Shown: piece after piece, positions 25,073-34,600 of the stretch
Numbering within the stretch: position 1 is the stretch's first letter
Layout of the letters: each line of letters begins with the position of its first letter
Notes under the pieces: model-generated
Database searches by the model: none
Told to the model about the DNA's origin: nothing
The model's input: only the letters and a program-made list of their open reading frames with translations
Made by a program: the position numbers and the translations under genes
NCBI RefSeq assembly: GCF_030285665.1
Contig: NZ_CP127295.1
Location: forward strand, 3,472,001-3,536,000
From: Amycolatopsis mongoliensis
GTDB taxonomy: Bacteria > Actinomycetota > Actinomycetes > Mycobacteriales > Pseudonocardiaceae
DNA: 64,000 nucleotides
Direction of reading: 5' to 3'

Positions 25073-25719
25073 CCGCAAGCGACGCCATCGGGGACCTGCC
25101 GCACCGCGCCGTGGTCGAGCGGGTGGTCGACACCCGGCTGCCGACCCGGCACGGGACGTTCCGCGCGGTCGGCTACCTCGATCGCACCGGCATCGAGCAG
25201 GTCGCGCTGGTGTACGGCGAGATCGCCGAGCTCGGCACCCTGACCCGGGTGCACAGCGAGTGCCTCACCGGGGACGTCTTCGGCTCGACGCACTGCGAGT
25301 GCGGCGAGCAGCTGGCGGCGGCGCTGGACCGGATCGTCGAGGAGGGCTCCGGCGTGCTGGTCTACGTCCAGGGCCACGAGGGCCGCGGGATCGGGTTGCT
25401 CGCGAAGCTCAAGGCGATGCGGCTGCAGGACGAGGGCCTCGACACGGTCGACGCGAACGTGGCGCTCGGCCTGCCGGTGGACGCCCGCGACTACCACGCG
25501 GCGGCGGGCATCCTGCAGGACCTGGGGGTCCGGTCGGTGCGGCTGCTGTCGAACAACCCGAAGAAGGTCGAGCAGCTCACGCGCTACGGAATCCGGATCA
25601 GCGAGCAGGTTCCGCTGCTGGTTCCGCCGAACCCGGAGAGCCTGCGCTACCTCCGGACGAAGGCCGAGCGGATGGACCACCTGCTCCCGCACCTGGGTCA
25701 GGCCCTCGCCGGCAACTGA
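25069..25719 (+). CDS. GTP cyclohydrolase II paralogue with Met in place of the key Tyr (likely FAPy-forming)
   Basis: The protein has 216 residues. Zinc ligands Cys65, Cys76 and Cys78 are present ([17 protein letters not shown]), as are the GHEGRGIGL loop and the C-terminal [17 protein letters not shown]. The enzyme opens the GTP imidazole ring. At the position of E. coli RibA Tyr105 this protein has Met117 ([12 protein letters not shown]). From memory, a Tyr-to-Met change at this site in S. coelicolor SCO6655 stops the reaction at the formylamino-pyrimidine (FAPy) product. It is the last gene of the operon, before a perfect hairpin. It is therefore probably not a riboflavin enzyme, although a plain RibA cannot be excluded without an assay. 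Confidence 0.88.
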   Translation: MTASDAIGDLPHRAVVERVVDTRLPTRHGTFRAVGYLDRTGIEQVALVYGEIAELGTLTRVHSECLTGDVFGSTHCECGEQLAAALDRIVEEGSGVLVYVQGHEGRGIGLLAKLKAMRLQDEGLDTVDANVALGLPVDARDYHAAAGILQDLGVRSVRLLSNNPKKVEQLTRYGIRISEQVPLLVPPNPESLRYLRTKAERMDHLLPHLGQALAGN

Positions 25720-25722
25720 CGC

Positions 25723-25766
25723 TCGTGAGTGGTCAGGGCGGTTCTAACCGCCCTGACCACTCACGA
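25723..25766. terminator. Perfect 21-bp hairpin, bidirectional terminator
   Basis: The arms 25723-25743 and 25746-25766 are exact reverse complements with a 2-base loop. It lies between the convergent cyclohydrolase and creatininase-family genes, and the right arm contains the creatininase stop codon. The outer 9 bases (TCGTGAGTG) recur in the hairpin at 31628-31673. Confidence 0.85.
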
Positions 25767-26462
25767 CGAGCCGAGCACCTCGAGGACGCCGGCGAAGCGC
25801 TGGACCAGCGTGTCCAGCACGACGTGGCCCTTCGCCGCGCTCGCCAGCGAAGGACGGCCGACCACCCCCGACTCCGTGTACGCCCGCAGGCCCAGCGTCA
25901 GCAGGTGGTCCCGGTCGGTGACGTGATCGGCCGTCTCGTGGCCGGGCCGGACCAGGTCCGGGTGCGCGTGCAGCAGGATCGACGTCTCCAGTTCGCCCGC
26001 GTGCATGTCGTCGTCCAGCGACGTGCGCAGGCCGGCGGCCGCGTGCGCGGCCTGCCAGTCGGCGACGCCGGGGAACAGCGCCATCGCGCCGGCGGCCTCC
26101 TGGACCACATTGGACAGTACGTAGTTGCCGCCGTGCCCGTTGACCAGTACCAGCCGGCCGACCCCGGACGCCTTCAGCGAGGCGGCGACGTCGGTGACCA
26201 CGGCGTGCAGCGTGCGGGCGGAAATGCTCACCGTGCCGGCCCACGCCGCGTGCTCGTGGGAGCACGAGATCGTGATCGGCGGCAGGTGGAGGACGGGGTA
26301 CGCCTCGGCGACGGCCTTCGCGAGGGTCGCCGCGATGACCGTGTCGGTCGCCAGGGGAAGGTGCGCACCGTGCTGCTCGAAGCTGCCGACCGGCAGCACC
26401 GCGACCCCCGCGCCCCGCTGCTGCTCGTCGGCCGTGGTCGCGAGCGGGAAGAGGTCGGTCAT
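25761..26462 (-). CDS. Creatininase-family amidohydrolase
   Basis: The protein has 233 residues. I chose ATG 26462 because AAGGGA lies 7 bases before it; a GTG two codons earlier is too close. Metal-binding motifs of the family are intact: SFEQHGAHLPLATD (Glu29, His31, Asp40), VLVNGHGGNY, and DMHAGELETS with the bridging Glu. Family members include creatininase, the mycofactocin peptidase MftE and archaeal ArfB, which removes formate from FAPy. Its position end to end with a FAPy-type cyclohydrolase makes an ArfB-like deformylase role attractive. That role is inference. Confidence 0.85.
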   Translation of the reverse strand: MTDLFPLATTADEQQRGAGVAVLPVGSFEQHGAHLPLATDTVIAATLAKAVAEAYPVLHLPPITISCSHEHAAWAGTVSISARTLHAVVTDVAASLKASGVGRLVLVNGHGGNYVLSNVVQEAAGAMALFPGVADWQAAHAAAGLRTSLDDDMHAGELETSILLHAHPDLVRPGHETADHVTDRDHLLTLGLRAYTESGVVGRPSLASAAKGHVVLDTLVQRFAGVLEVLGSS

Positions 26463-26490
26463 GAGCACGTCCCTTCACTAGGTTGGAGTC

Positions 26491-27291
26491 ATGAGCGAGC
26501 ATGCCGCACTACTCGACGTCGCGCGCGAAGCCGTGGCGAAGGCGACGGAGATCGTCCGGTCGCGCCCGACTTTTTCCGTTTCCGCGAAAGGTGATCGCGA
26601 CCTGGTGACCGATGTCGACACGGCGGTCGAGGACGCGCTGCGGGAGTTCCTCACGGCCGAGACGCCGGAGATCGGCGTCCTCGGCGAGGAGCGCGGCCGC
26701 AGCGGCGGCGACGGCGGCCGCTGGTGGGCCCTGGACCCGATCGACGGCACCGCGAACTTCGCCCGCGGGATTCCACTCTGCGGGATTTCCCTGGCGCTGG
26801 TCGACGGCGAGCACAGCACAGTCGCGGCGATCGCCCTGCCGTACCTCGGCGTCACGTACACCGCGTCGCGCGGCGAAGGCACTTTCGCGAACGGAGAGCG
26901 CGTCGGCGCGTCGGTCGCGACGGAGATGTCGGACGCCATGATCGCCGTCGGCGACTTCGCGATCGGCCGTCTGGCCGAGGAGAAGAACGCGACGCGCCTG
27001 CGGCTGCTGTCGGACCTCGGCGCGCGGGCGCAGAAGATCCGGATGCTCGGCACCGCGGCGATCGACCTCGCCTGGGTGGCGGACGGAAAGCTCGACGCCG
27101 CACTGATCCTGTCCAACAATCCTTGGGACACCATGGCCGGCGTGCTGCTCGTGCGCGAGGCCGGCGGGGCCGTCGTGGACCGCGACGGCAGCGAGCACAC
27201 GGTCGGTTCGTCGTCGACGATCGCCGTCGGTGCCGGGCTGCGCAAGGAGATTCTGGACGCACTTGATCGGGCGTACGGGGTTGTTCGTTAG
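26491..27291 (+). CDS. Inositol-monophosphatase family phosphatase
   Basis: The protein has 266 residues. The Mg-binding motifs are all present: GEERG (motif A Glu), WALDPIDGTANFARGIPLCG (motif B DPIDGT), and the late WVADGKLDAALILSNNPWDT (motif C W-D). It could dephosphorylate inositol phosphate, histidinol phosphate or another sugar phosphate; these cannot be told apart by eye. It is divergent from the creatininase-family gene, with 28 bases between the starts, so the two may share a control region. Confidence 0.88.
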   Translation: MSEHAALLDVAREAVAKATEIVRSRPTFSVSAKGDRDLVTDVDTAVEDALREFLTAETPEIGVLGEERGRSGGDGGRWWALDPIDGTANFARGIPLCGISLALVDGEHSTVAAIALPYLGVTYTASRGEGTFANGERVGASVATEMSDAMIAVGDFAIGRLAEEKNATRLRLLSDLGARAQKIRMLGTAAIDLAWVADGKLDAALILSNNPWDTMAGVLLVREAGGAVVDRDGSEHTVGSSSTIAVGAGLRKEILDALDRAYGVVR

Positions 27292-27428
27292 GATTCCGGG
27301 TACCCGGTGGGCAGCGCCACAGCGCGCGATTGCGCTGTCCGTCCGAGGTTTTCGGTTACGTTGGTACCGCCCGGCGGATGATCCTGGCATGCTGGCCGGA
27401 TCTCGTCGGCACGTACGAAGAATGGTGG

Positions 27429-28907
27429 ATGCTCGTGGAAAGTCGCCGGATCCGCGATCGGTACCGGCTGATCGAGCCGATCGGCGGCGGCGCGATGGGC
27501 ACGGTGTGGCGGGCCCAGGACGAGATGCTCGGCCGCACCGTGGCGATCAAGGAACTCCTGCTGCCGCACGACCACGACGAGCACCGCACCGAAGAGGCGA
27601 AGAACCGCGCGATGCGCGAGGCGCGGATCGCCGCCCGGCTGCAGCATTCCCACGCGATCACGGTCTTCGCCGTCCTCGAGGAGGAGGACCGGCCCTGGCT
27701 GGTCATGGAGTACCTGCCGTCGAAGAGCTTCGCCGTCCTGATCCAGGACGAGCCGGCTTCGGTCGACGACGCCATCCGCGTCGGCGCGCAGATCAGCTCG
27801 GCGCTGGCCGGCGCGCACCGCGCGGGGATCGTGCACCGCGACGTGAAGCCGGCCAACATCCTGGTGTCCGAGGACGGCACGGCGAAGATCACCGACTTCG
27901 GCATCTCCCGCGCGATCGGTGACGTCAAGCTGACGGCCACCGGGGAGATCGCCGGCACGCCCGCGTACCTCGCGCCCGAGGTGGCCCGCGGCGAGGATGC
28001 GGACTTCGCCGCGGACGTCTTCTCCCTCGGCGCCACGCTGTACGCCGCCGTCGAGGGGAAGCCGCCGTACGGCACCGCGGACAACCCGATCGCGTTGCTC
28101 TACAAGGCGTCCAGCGGGGAGATCGAGCCGCCGGAGAAGGCGGAGCGGCTGACCCCGCTGCTGCTGCGGATGCTCGCGACCGACCCGGCCGAACGGCCGT
28201 CGATGGACGAGGTCGAGCAGGAGCTGCGGGGGCTGCTGACGGACGTGGAGCCGGGCGAGTCGGTCCTCGCGGCGACGCTCCCGGAGACCGAGGCCGCCCC
28301 GGTCACGGCCGTGCCGACCGTCCCGGCCACCGTCGCCGTCCCGCCGGCCGGCGAGGTCGCCGCCGTGACGCCGGGCGCGCGCAAGGGCCTGATCGCCGTC
28401 GGTGCGGGCGCGGCCCTGCTGTGCGTCGCGGTCGTCGTCGCGATCCTGCTGGTCGTGCGGCAGAATCCGCCGCAGGACAACGCCGCCCCGCCTGCCTCGC
28501 AGCCGTCGACCTCGGCTTCCGCGACCCCGTCGACGTCGGCGTCACCTTCCCCGGCGTCCAGTTCGGCGCCGGCGGCCACGCCGCCGCCCACCTCGACACC
28601 CGTCTCGCCGGTGTCGTCGACCAAGACGGCCGCCCAGGCTCTTTCCGACTACTACGCGCTGCTGCCGGGCAACCCGGCGCAGGCGTGGAACTTGCTGACG
28701 GACAACTTCAAGGCCACCCGGCACCAGACGTTCGAGCGGTACACGAGCTGGTGGAAGCAGTTCAAGTCGGTGAAGGCGACCAACGTCAAGGAAGCCGGCC
28801 CCGGCAAGGTGACCGCGACCGTCCTCTACAACGGTGGCCAGGCCGAGAGCGACACCTTCACGATGATCCAGGTGGGCGGTGTCTGGATGATTGACGTCCA
28901 GAGCTGA
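27429..28907 (+). CDS. Membrane-anchored Ser/Thr protein kinase (PknB type)
   Basis: The protein has about 492 residues; the start is ATG 27429 or GTG 27435. Kinase motifs in order are GGGAMGTV (glycine loop), VAIKELLL (ATP-binding Lys), HRDVKPANI (catalytic loop), DFGIS and GTPAYLAPE. They are followed by a Pro/Val-rich juxtamembrane stretch, one membrane helix (AVGAGAALLCVAVVVAILLVV, ~315-340), a long Ser/Pro/Thr linker and a ~95-residue extracellular domain that resembles a SnoaL/NTF2-like fold (ALSDYYALLPGNPAQAWNLL). There are no PASTA repeats, so the signal is unlikely to be muropeptides. It probably autophosphorylates on sensing an extracellular cue. Confidence 0.88.
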   Translation: MLVESRRIRDRYRLIEPIGGGAMGTVWRAQDEMLGRTVAIKELLLPHDHDEHRTEEAKNRAMREARIAARLQHSHAITVFAVLEEEDRPWLVMEYLPSKSFAVLIQDEPASVDDAIRVGAQISSALAGAHRAGIVHRDVKPANILVSEDGTAKITDFGISRAIGDVKLTATGEIAGTPAYLAPEVARGEDADFAADVFSLGATLYAAVEGKPPYGTADNPIALLYKASSGEIEPPEKAERLTPLLLRMLATDPAERPSMDEVEQELRGLLTDVEPGESVLAATLPETEAAPVTAVPTVPATVAVPPAGEVAAVTPGARKGLIAVGAGAALLCVAVVVAILLVVRQNPPQDNAAPPASQPSTSASATPSTSASPSPASSSAPAATPPPTSTPVSPVSSTKTAAQALSDYYALLPGNPAQAWNLLTDNFKATRHQTFERYTSWWKQFKSVKATNVKEAGPGKVTATVLYNGGQAESDTFTMIQVGGVWMIDVQS

Positions 28908-29009
28908 ACCGACTCGCCGCCGGCCGCGTGTGACAGATGAGCCGTCATCGTCGTCGACCGCGCTGGAGGTTGCCGTGTCCCGTTCCACCGCTCTGCTCCG
29001 GCGCTCGCG

Positions 29010-30086
29010 ATGAGGCCCGCCGACCCGATGGTGTTCATCCTCCCGGCGGCGCCGCCCGGGAGCGACACGTACGACAAGCGGATGTGCCAGAACCTGCCCG
29101 CCGTCGGGCAGCCGGTGCTCGAGCTGCCGATCGCCGGCGACTGGCCGGAGCCGGACGCGACGTCGAGACGCCGGCTGGCGAGATCCCTGACCGCCCTGCC
29201 GGATCGGACCGTGGTGCTGCTCGACGGCGTGATCGCCTCGGGCGTGCCCGAGATCGTCGTCCCGCACGCGCGGCGGCTGCGGCTGGCCGTGCTGGTGCAC
29301 CAGGCCCTCGCCGACGAGCCGGGCCTCGACCCGGCGCACGCGGCGGAGCTGGACGCGTGCGAGCGCGAGACGCTGCGGATGGCCGGGATGGTCGTCGCGA
29401 CCAGCCCGTGGCTCGCCCGGCTGCTGATCGACCGCCACGACCTGGACCCGGGCCGGGTCTACGTCGCCAAGCCCGGCACCGACGCGGCGCCGCTCGCCGC
29501 GGGCGCCGACGGCGTCTCCCGGCTGCTGTGCGTCGGCGACGTCACCCGCCGCAACGGCCAGGACCTGCTGGTCCAGGCCCTCGGCGAGGTCGACCACCTC
29601 GCACTGTCCTGCGTCATGGCCGGCTCGCTCGAGGCGGACCGGGGGTACGTCGACGAGCTCGGCTGGTCGATCGAGCGGCTCGGTCTCGGCGGCCGGATCA
29701 CGCTCGCCGGCGACGCGGTCGACCTCGGCGCCGCCTACAACGCCGCCGACCTGCTGGTCATCCCGGCGCGCGCGCCGATGTCCGGCATGTTCATCGCGCA
29801 GGCGCTGGCCCGCGGCATCCCGGTGCTGGCCACCGAGGTCGGCGGGGTCTACGACGCGCTCGGCGTCGACGCCGACGGCGAGATGCCCGGGCTGCTCGTC
29901 GAGCCGAACGACCCGTTCTCCCTGGCCGACGCGCTGCACCGCTGGTACGCCGATCCCGAGCTGCGCCGGTCGCTGCGCACGGCGGCGCTGGGCCGGGGCA
30001 GCGCGCTGGAGGAGTGGGAGGTCGCGGCGCGCCGGCTCACGCAGGCGCTGTCGAGGCTGGCGTCCGAGCCCCGCATCGTCGCCTGA
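29010..30086 (+). CDS. GT4-family glycosyltransferase, paralogue of the operon enzyme
   Basis: The protein has 358 residues. It aligns along its length with the product of 22165-23232: SDTYDKRMCQNLPAVG versus [15 protein letters not shown], then LLDGVIASGVPEIVVPHARR versus [20 protein letters not shown]. Donor-domain features are CVGDVTRRNGQDLLVQAL and LLVIPARAPMSGMFIAQALA, where the usual first Glu of E-x7-E is replaced. It stands alone behind the kinase gene. It may act on the same pathway or be diverging toward another acceptor. Confidence 0.85.
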   Translation: MRPADPMVFILPAAPPGSDTYDKRMCQNLPAVGQPVLELPIAGDWPEPDATSRRRLARSLTALPDRTVVLLDGVIASGVPEIVVPHARRLRLAVLVHQALADEPGLDPAHAAELDACERETLRMAGMVVATSPWLARLLIDRHDLDPGRVYVAKPGTDAAPLAAGADGVSRLLCVGDVTRRNGQDLLVQALGEVDHLALSCVMAGSLEADRGYVDELGWSIERLGLGGRITLAGDAVDLGAAYNAADLLVIPARAPMSGMFIAQALARGIPVLATEVGGVYDALGVDADGEMPGLLVEPNDPFSLADALHRWYADPELRRSLRTAALGRGSALEEWEVAARRLTQALSRLASEPRIVA

Positions 30087-30125
30087 CGCTTGCCGCGCGA
30101 CGGTGGCGTCCGGGAATCTGGCCCG

Positions 30126-30677
30126 ATGTGGCCCCGACACCGGACCTCGTCGCCGACCGAACTCGCCTCGGAGCGGGGATTCCTGGAGCTGGTCGGGCGG
30201 CAGCCCGACCTCCCGCTCCGGGATGCCTTCCTCGGCTTCCGCGACCTCGTCTCCGCGGACATCGAGTGGATCGATTCCCGGAAGAAGCGGTTCAAGAAGC
30301 CCGCCTCCCGGGTGCGGATCTCCGCGCTGGTCCTGACCGCGCTGTCGACGATCGTGCTCGGCATCCCCGAGATCCCGCTGCGTGCCTCGATCGCCTTGCC
30401 GCTGGTCGCGACCGTCACGGTGCTGACCGGCCTCGAGACCTTCTTCACCTGGCGCTCGCGCTGGCTGCTCATGGAAGAGACGCAATACCGGATGAACCGG
30501 CTGCGCGACGAGATGGACTACCACCTGGTCACCACGCCCGCCGCGGACTTGCGCCGCGACCGGCTCGATGCCTTCTACGCCGAACAGCAGGAACTCTGGG
30601 CCGACGTGAGCCGGCGGTGGGTCGAGTTCCGCAAACACGACCGGGCGCCCCAGCCGGAGGTCCGCCCCGCGCCTTGA
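30126..30677 (+). CDS. DUF4231/SLATT-like two-helix membrane protein
   Basis: The protein has 183 residues. After a helical start (LRDAFLGFRDLVSADIEWID) there are two adjacent membrane helices (SALVLTALSTIVLGIP and ASIALPLVATVTVLTG, residues ~65-100). A long amphipathic helical tail follows (RWLLMEETQYRMNRLRDEMD), then RDRLDAFYAEQQELW. This is the SLATT/DUF4231 layout, two transmembrane segments plus a cytosolic coiled tail. SLATT proteins can act as membrane effectors in nucleotide-signal defence systems, but no SMODS or SLOG partner is next to it here. The start codon is uncertain (possible start at 30090). Confidence 0.6.
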   Translation: MWPRHRTSSPTELASERGFLELVGRQPDLPLRDAFLGFRDLVSADIEWIDSRKKRFKKPASRVRISALVLTALSTIVLGIPEIPLRASIALPLVATVTVLTGLETFFTWRSRWLLMEETQYRMNRLRDEMDYHLVTTPAADLRRDRLDAFYAEQQELWADVSRRWVEFRKHDRAPQPEVRPAP

Positions 30678-30714
30678 CCGATTCCTTTCGCCGTCTCCGC
30701 CGGTCAGCAAGAGT

Positions 30715-31638
30715 GTGACCGTGGATTTCGAGCCGTACCGGCGTGAGCTGCTGGCGCACTGCTACCGCATGCTCGGCACCCCCGACGAGGCCGAGGACGT
30801 CGTCCAGGAGACCTACCTGCGCGCGTGGCGGGCGCACGACCGCTTCGAAGGCCGTTCGTCGGTGCGGTCGTGGCTCTACCGGATCGCGACGAACGCCTGC
30901 CTCACCGCGCTTGAACAGCGGGGACGGCGGCCGATGCCGTCCGGGCTGGGGGCACCGGCCACCGATCCCGACGCCCCGCCGGTCCCGGCCGAGCCGGGTG
31001 ACGCCTGGCCGCGCCCGATCCCGGACGCCCTGATCACCCCGGAGTCCGCGGACCCGGCGGCGATCGCCGTGGCCCGCGACGGCGTCCGGCTCGCCTTGAT
31101 CGCCGGCCTGCAGCTGCTCCCGCCACGGCAGCGCGCGGTGCTGATCCTTCGGGAGGTGCTGGCGTTTCCGGCGGCCGAGGTCGCGGAGCTGCTCGGCACC
31201 TCCGTGGCGGCGGTGAAGAGCATGCTCCAACGGGCGCGCGCGACCCTCGACGCGGGCGGTGAAGTCGGCGACCTCACCGAGCCCGAGCAGCGCGAACTCC
31301 TCGACCGGTACATGAGCGCGTTCATGAACTCGGACCTGGCGGCGCTGGAGAGCGTCCTGCGCGACGACGCGGTGATCGAGCCGGTGCCGTCGCGGACGTG
31401 GTTCGCCGGGAAGCGGACTTGTGTCGCATACCTGCGACACGTAATGGGCGAGCCGGGCGAGTGGCAGATGACCCCGGCCCGCGCGAACGGCCAGCCCGCG
31501 GCGGCGGTCTGGTACCGCGGCGAGCCCTTCGGCCTCGCGGTCCTGACCCCCGGCAAGGGCGGCATCGCGCGGATCACCGTCTTCGGCTTCCCTGACCTGG
31601 TGGAGCGGTTCGCCTCTGCCGCGGCCGGTCGTGAGTGA
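30715..31638 (+). CDS. ECF sigma factor with a C-terminal SnoaL-like domain (SigG type)
   Basis: The protein has 307 residues and starts at GTG 30715 or 30721. The sigma-2 region is RRELLAHCYRMLGTPDEAED with VQETYLRAWRAHDRF. The sigma-4 helix-turn-helix is LPPRQRAVLILREVLAFPAAEVAELLGTSVAAVKSMLQRAR. The last ~115 residues (LLDRYMSAFMNSDLAALESVL onward) form an NTF2/SnoaL-like domain, as in ECF families with a fused C-terminal sensor such as SigG/ECF41-type. No anti-sigma gene is adjacent, which fits self-control by that domain. It ends inside the hairpin at 31628. Confidence 0.88.
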   Translation: MTVDFEPYRRELLAHCYRMLGTPDEAEDVVQETYLRAWRAHDRFEGRSSVRSWLYRIATNACLTALEQRGRRPMPSGLGAPATDPDAPPVPAEPGDAWPRPIPDALITPESADPAAIAVARDGVRLALIAGLQLLPPRQRAVLILREVLAFPAAEVAELLGTSVAAVKSMLQRARATLDAGGEVGDLTEPEQRELLDRYMSAFMNSDLAALESVLRDDAVIEPVPSRTWFAGKRTCVAYLRHVMGEPGEWQMTPARANGQPAAAVWYRGEPFGLAVLTPGKGGIARITVFGFPDLVERFASAAAGRE

Positions 31639-31673
31639 GAAACAGTGTTAGAACACTGTTTCTCACTCACGAC
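31628..31673. terminator. Perfect 22-bp hairpin, bidirectional terminator
   Basis: The arms 31628-31649 and 31652-31673 are exact reverse complements with a 2-base loop. It lies between the convergent sigma-factor and GH92 genes and includes the sigma-factor stop codon. Its outer arm (GTCGTGAGTG) is the same as that of the hairpin at 25723-25766, while the inner stem differs. Confidence 0.85.
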
Positions 31674-31677
31674 GGGA

Positions 31678-34600
31678 TCACGCCAGGGTGAGCGCGTAGA
31701 TCTCGACCCGCGGGTCGTTCGGCAGGCTCACCGACTGCAGCGTCTTGCCGCCGTCCAGCGCGGCCGAGATGCCGAACAGCCGCACCGGCGGCCCGTCGAC
31801 GCCGCTGCCCGCCTTGATGCGGTGCGGCATCTCGAGCACGACCGGGCTGCCCGAGCCGGCCCAGTCACCGAACGTCGCGGTGACGTCGGCGCTGGTGCCG
31901 TCGGTGTAGTGCGCGGTCAGCGTGGTCGTCACCGGCCCGTTGTGCGACGCCCCGACGAGCTTCAGCGCCGTGCGCTGCCCCGCCGGGAGCAGCAGCGACT
32001 GCCCGCGGGCCTCGACGAAGTTCGCCGCCGTGCCCGAAGCGTCCGGCGCCGCGTACGTGACGCCGTCCCAGGTCACCGGCCCGGCCGGCGGCAGCAAGTC
32101 GGCGTCGTAGCTCCAGCCGCCGCCGTCGAAGTTGCCCTCGGTCGACGCCGCGACGGTCGCCGTGCCGTCGTGGTTGTAGTCGCGGCCCAGCTCGACCGCG
32201 CACTGCGCACCGGCCGTCGAAGCGCACGCCGACGGTGTCCGGACCTCGATCGTCGCCGAGCGGGTCACCGTGTTCGCGCCCAGCCCGGCCACCTTGACCT
32301 GCACCGGGTACGTCCCGAGGGCCGCGCCCGCGGGCACGGTCACCGTGATCGGCACCGTCTTCTGCACCGGCAGCCGTCCCGACCAGATCAGGTCGACCGG
32401 CTGGACCTTCGCCTTCCACCCGGCCGGCGCGGTCGCGGAGATCGTCACCGGCTGCAGCAGCGGGTTCTGCGCGAGGACGTCCAGGTCGAGGTGCACCTGC
32501 TGCGCCGAACCCGCCGGGATCACGACGGACGACTGCCGCAGCGACGCGTCGACGTGCCGCCGCAGGTCACCGGCGGCGTTGTTCACCGACGGCGGTTCCG
32601 ACCCCGTGCCCCACGATGACGGCTTCGACCCGAGCTTGTGGTTCAGCGTCCCGCCGTGAGCCACCGAAGACCAGTCGAGGGAGGTTTGCCGGACGTCGCG
32701 GCCGTTGAGCGACACGCTTTGCACGTACCGGTTCGTGTCGCTCGCGCCCGGCGCGTTCACCGTCAGCGTGCCGCCCTGCGAGCGGCCGTACTGTCCGATC
32801 CGGACGGTCGCCGACTCGAACTGCGGGCTCGACAGCGCGAGGAAGTTCGCGCCGCTCATCGTCGGGTACAGGCCCAGCGAGGAGAAGACGTACCAGGCGG
32901 ACATCGTGCCGAGGTCGTCGTTGCCGGTCATGCCGTCCGGGCCGGTGGTGAACAGCGTCATCGCCGCGCGGACGACGGTCGCGGTCTTCGCCGGCGCGCC
33001 CGCCCACAGGTACATGTACGGCGCGAGCAGGTCGGGCTCGTTGTTCGGGTTGTACGTCGCCTTGCCGTAGTAGTCGTACGGGCTGGAGATCCAGTCGTTG
33101 CGCGCGGTGCCGGCCGGGTCCTTGAGCAGGTTGCCGTAGGCGAAGAAGGAGTCGAGCCGCTGCTCGGTCGTCTTCTTGCCGCCCATCAGCGACACGAGCC
33201 CGGCCGGGTCCTGCGGCACGAGCCACTGGTACTGGTAGGCGCCGCCCTCGTGGAACTGGTGGTCGGCGTCGACCGGGTTGTACGGCGTGAGGAAGGTGCC
33301 CTCGGTCGTGCGCGGGCGGAACTGCTGCGTCGAGGAGTCCCAGAGGTTCTTGTACCACTGACCGCGGTCGGCGAACATCCGCGCGTCGGCCTGGTGGTTC
33401 AACCCCTTCGCCATCAACGCGAGCGCCGCGTCGGCCGCGGAGTACTCCATGGTCGCCGACGCCGGGTGCTCGCAGTCGTTGTCGCCGCCCTTGGCCGCGC
33501 AGTCCTTGCCGAGTTCCAGCCCGCTCGGGATGTAGCCGCGGTCGTTGTAGTAGGTGACACCGGAGCGCCCGTTGTACGGCGAATCGGCGGGCGGCGTGCT
33601 CGTCGCGTTCTTCTTGAGCAGCGCGTACGCCTCTTCTTCGTGTCCGGCGAGCAGACCCTTCGACCACGCCTCGACGAGGAACGGCGTCACCGGGTCACCG
33701 GTCATGATGTTGGTTTCGCTCTCGGCCAGCGCCCAGCGCGGCAGCCACCCGCCGTCGCGGCCGATGGCCACAACCGACAGCGCGACGTCGCGTGCGACCT
33801 GGGGTTCGAGCATTTCGAGCAGCTGGTTCTGCGGCCGGTAGGTGTCCCAGAGCGAGAAGTTCTGGTACGGCGTGTAGCCGCTCGCGGTGTGCACTTTGCC
33901 GTCGAAGCCGGTGTACGCGCCGTCGGTGTCGCCGGCCAGGTTCGGGTGCAGCTGCGCGTGGTAGAGCGCGGTGTAGAACGCCGTCTGCCGTTCGGTCGTG
34001 CCGCCGCCGATCTTGATCGCGCCGAGCTTGTCGGCCCACTGCTGGTGCAGCGCGGCGCGCGTGGCGTCGAAGTCGAAGTCCTTCGTCTCCGCCGCCAGGT
34101 TCTTCCGCGCGCCGTCGAGACCCGTGTAGGACAGGCCGACCTTGAGCACGACGTCGTGGTCGGTGCTCGCGTCGAAGCTGGCCCAGGCGCCGTTGCCGCC
34201 GGTGCCCGCGGCGTCGCGGCTGCCCTCGGTGCGCGTCGAGCCGCGCCAGGTGCCGTAGGAGCTGAACGGCCGGTCGAAGGTGGCGGTGAAGTAGACGGTG
34301 TGCTCGTCGTGGCCGGCGCAGAACCCGCCGGCGCGCACGCGGCCTTCGAGGGTCCGGTCGCCGACGACGTGGATCTCGGAGTCCTTGACCGACTGGTTGG
34401 CCTGGCCGGTGTTGAACAGGACGTTCGCCTGGCCGGTCGACGGGAACGTGTAGCGCTGCCAGCCGGTGCGCGCGGTCGCCGTCAGCTCGGCGTTCACGCC
34501 GTACTTCTTGAGGCCGACGCGGTAGTAGCCCGGCTCGGCGTGCTCGTCGTCGTGGCTGTACTCGGACCGGTAGGCGTTCTTGTCAACGTTGTCGACGGCG

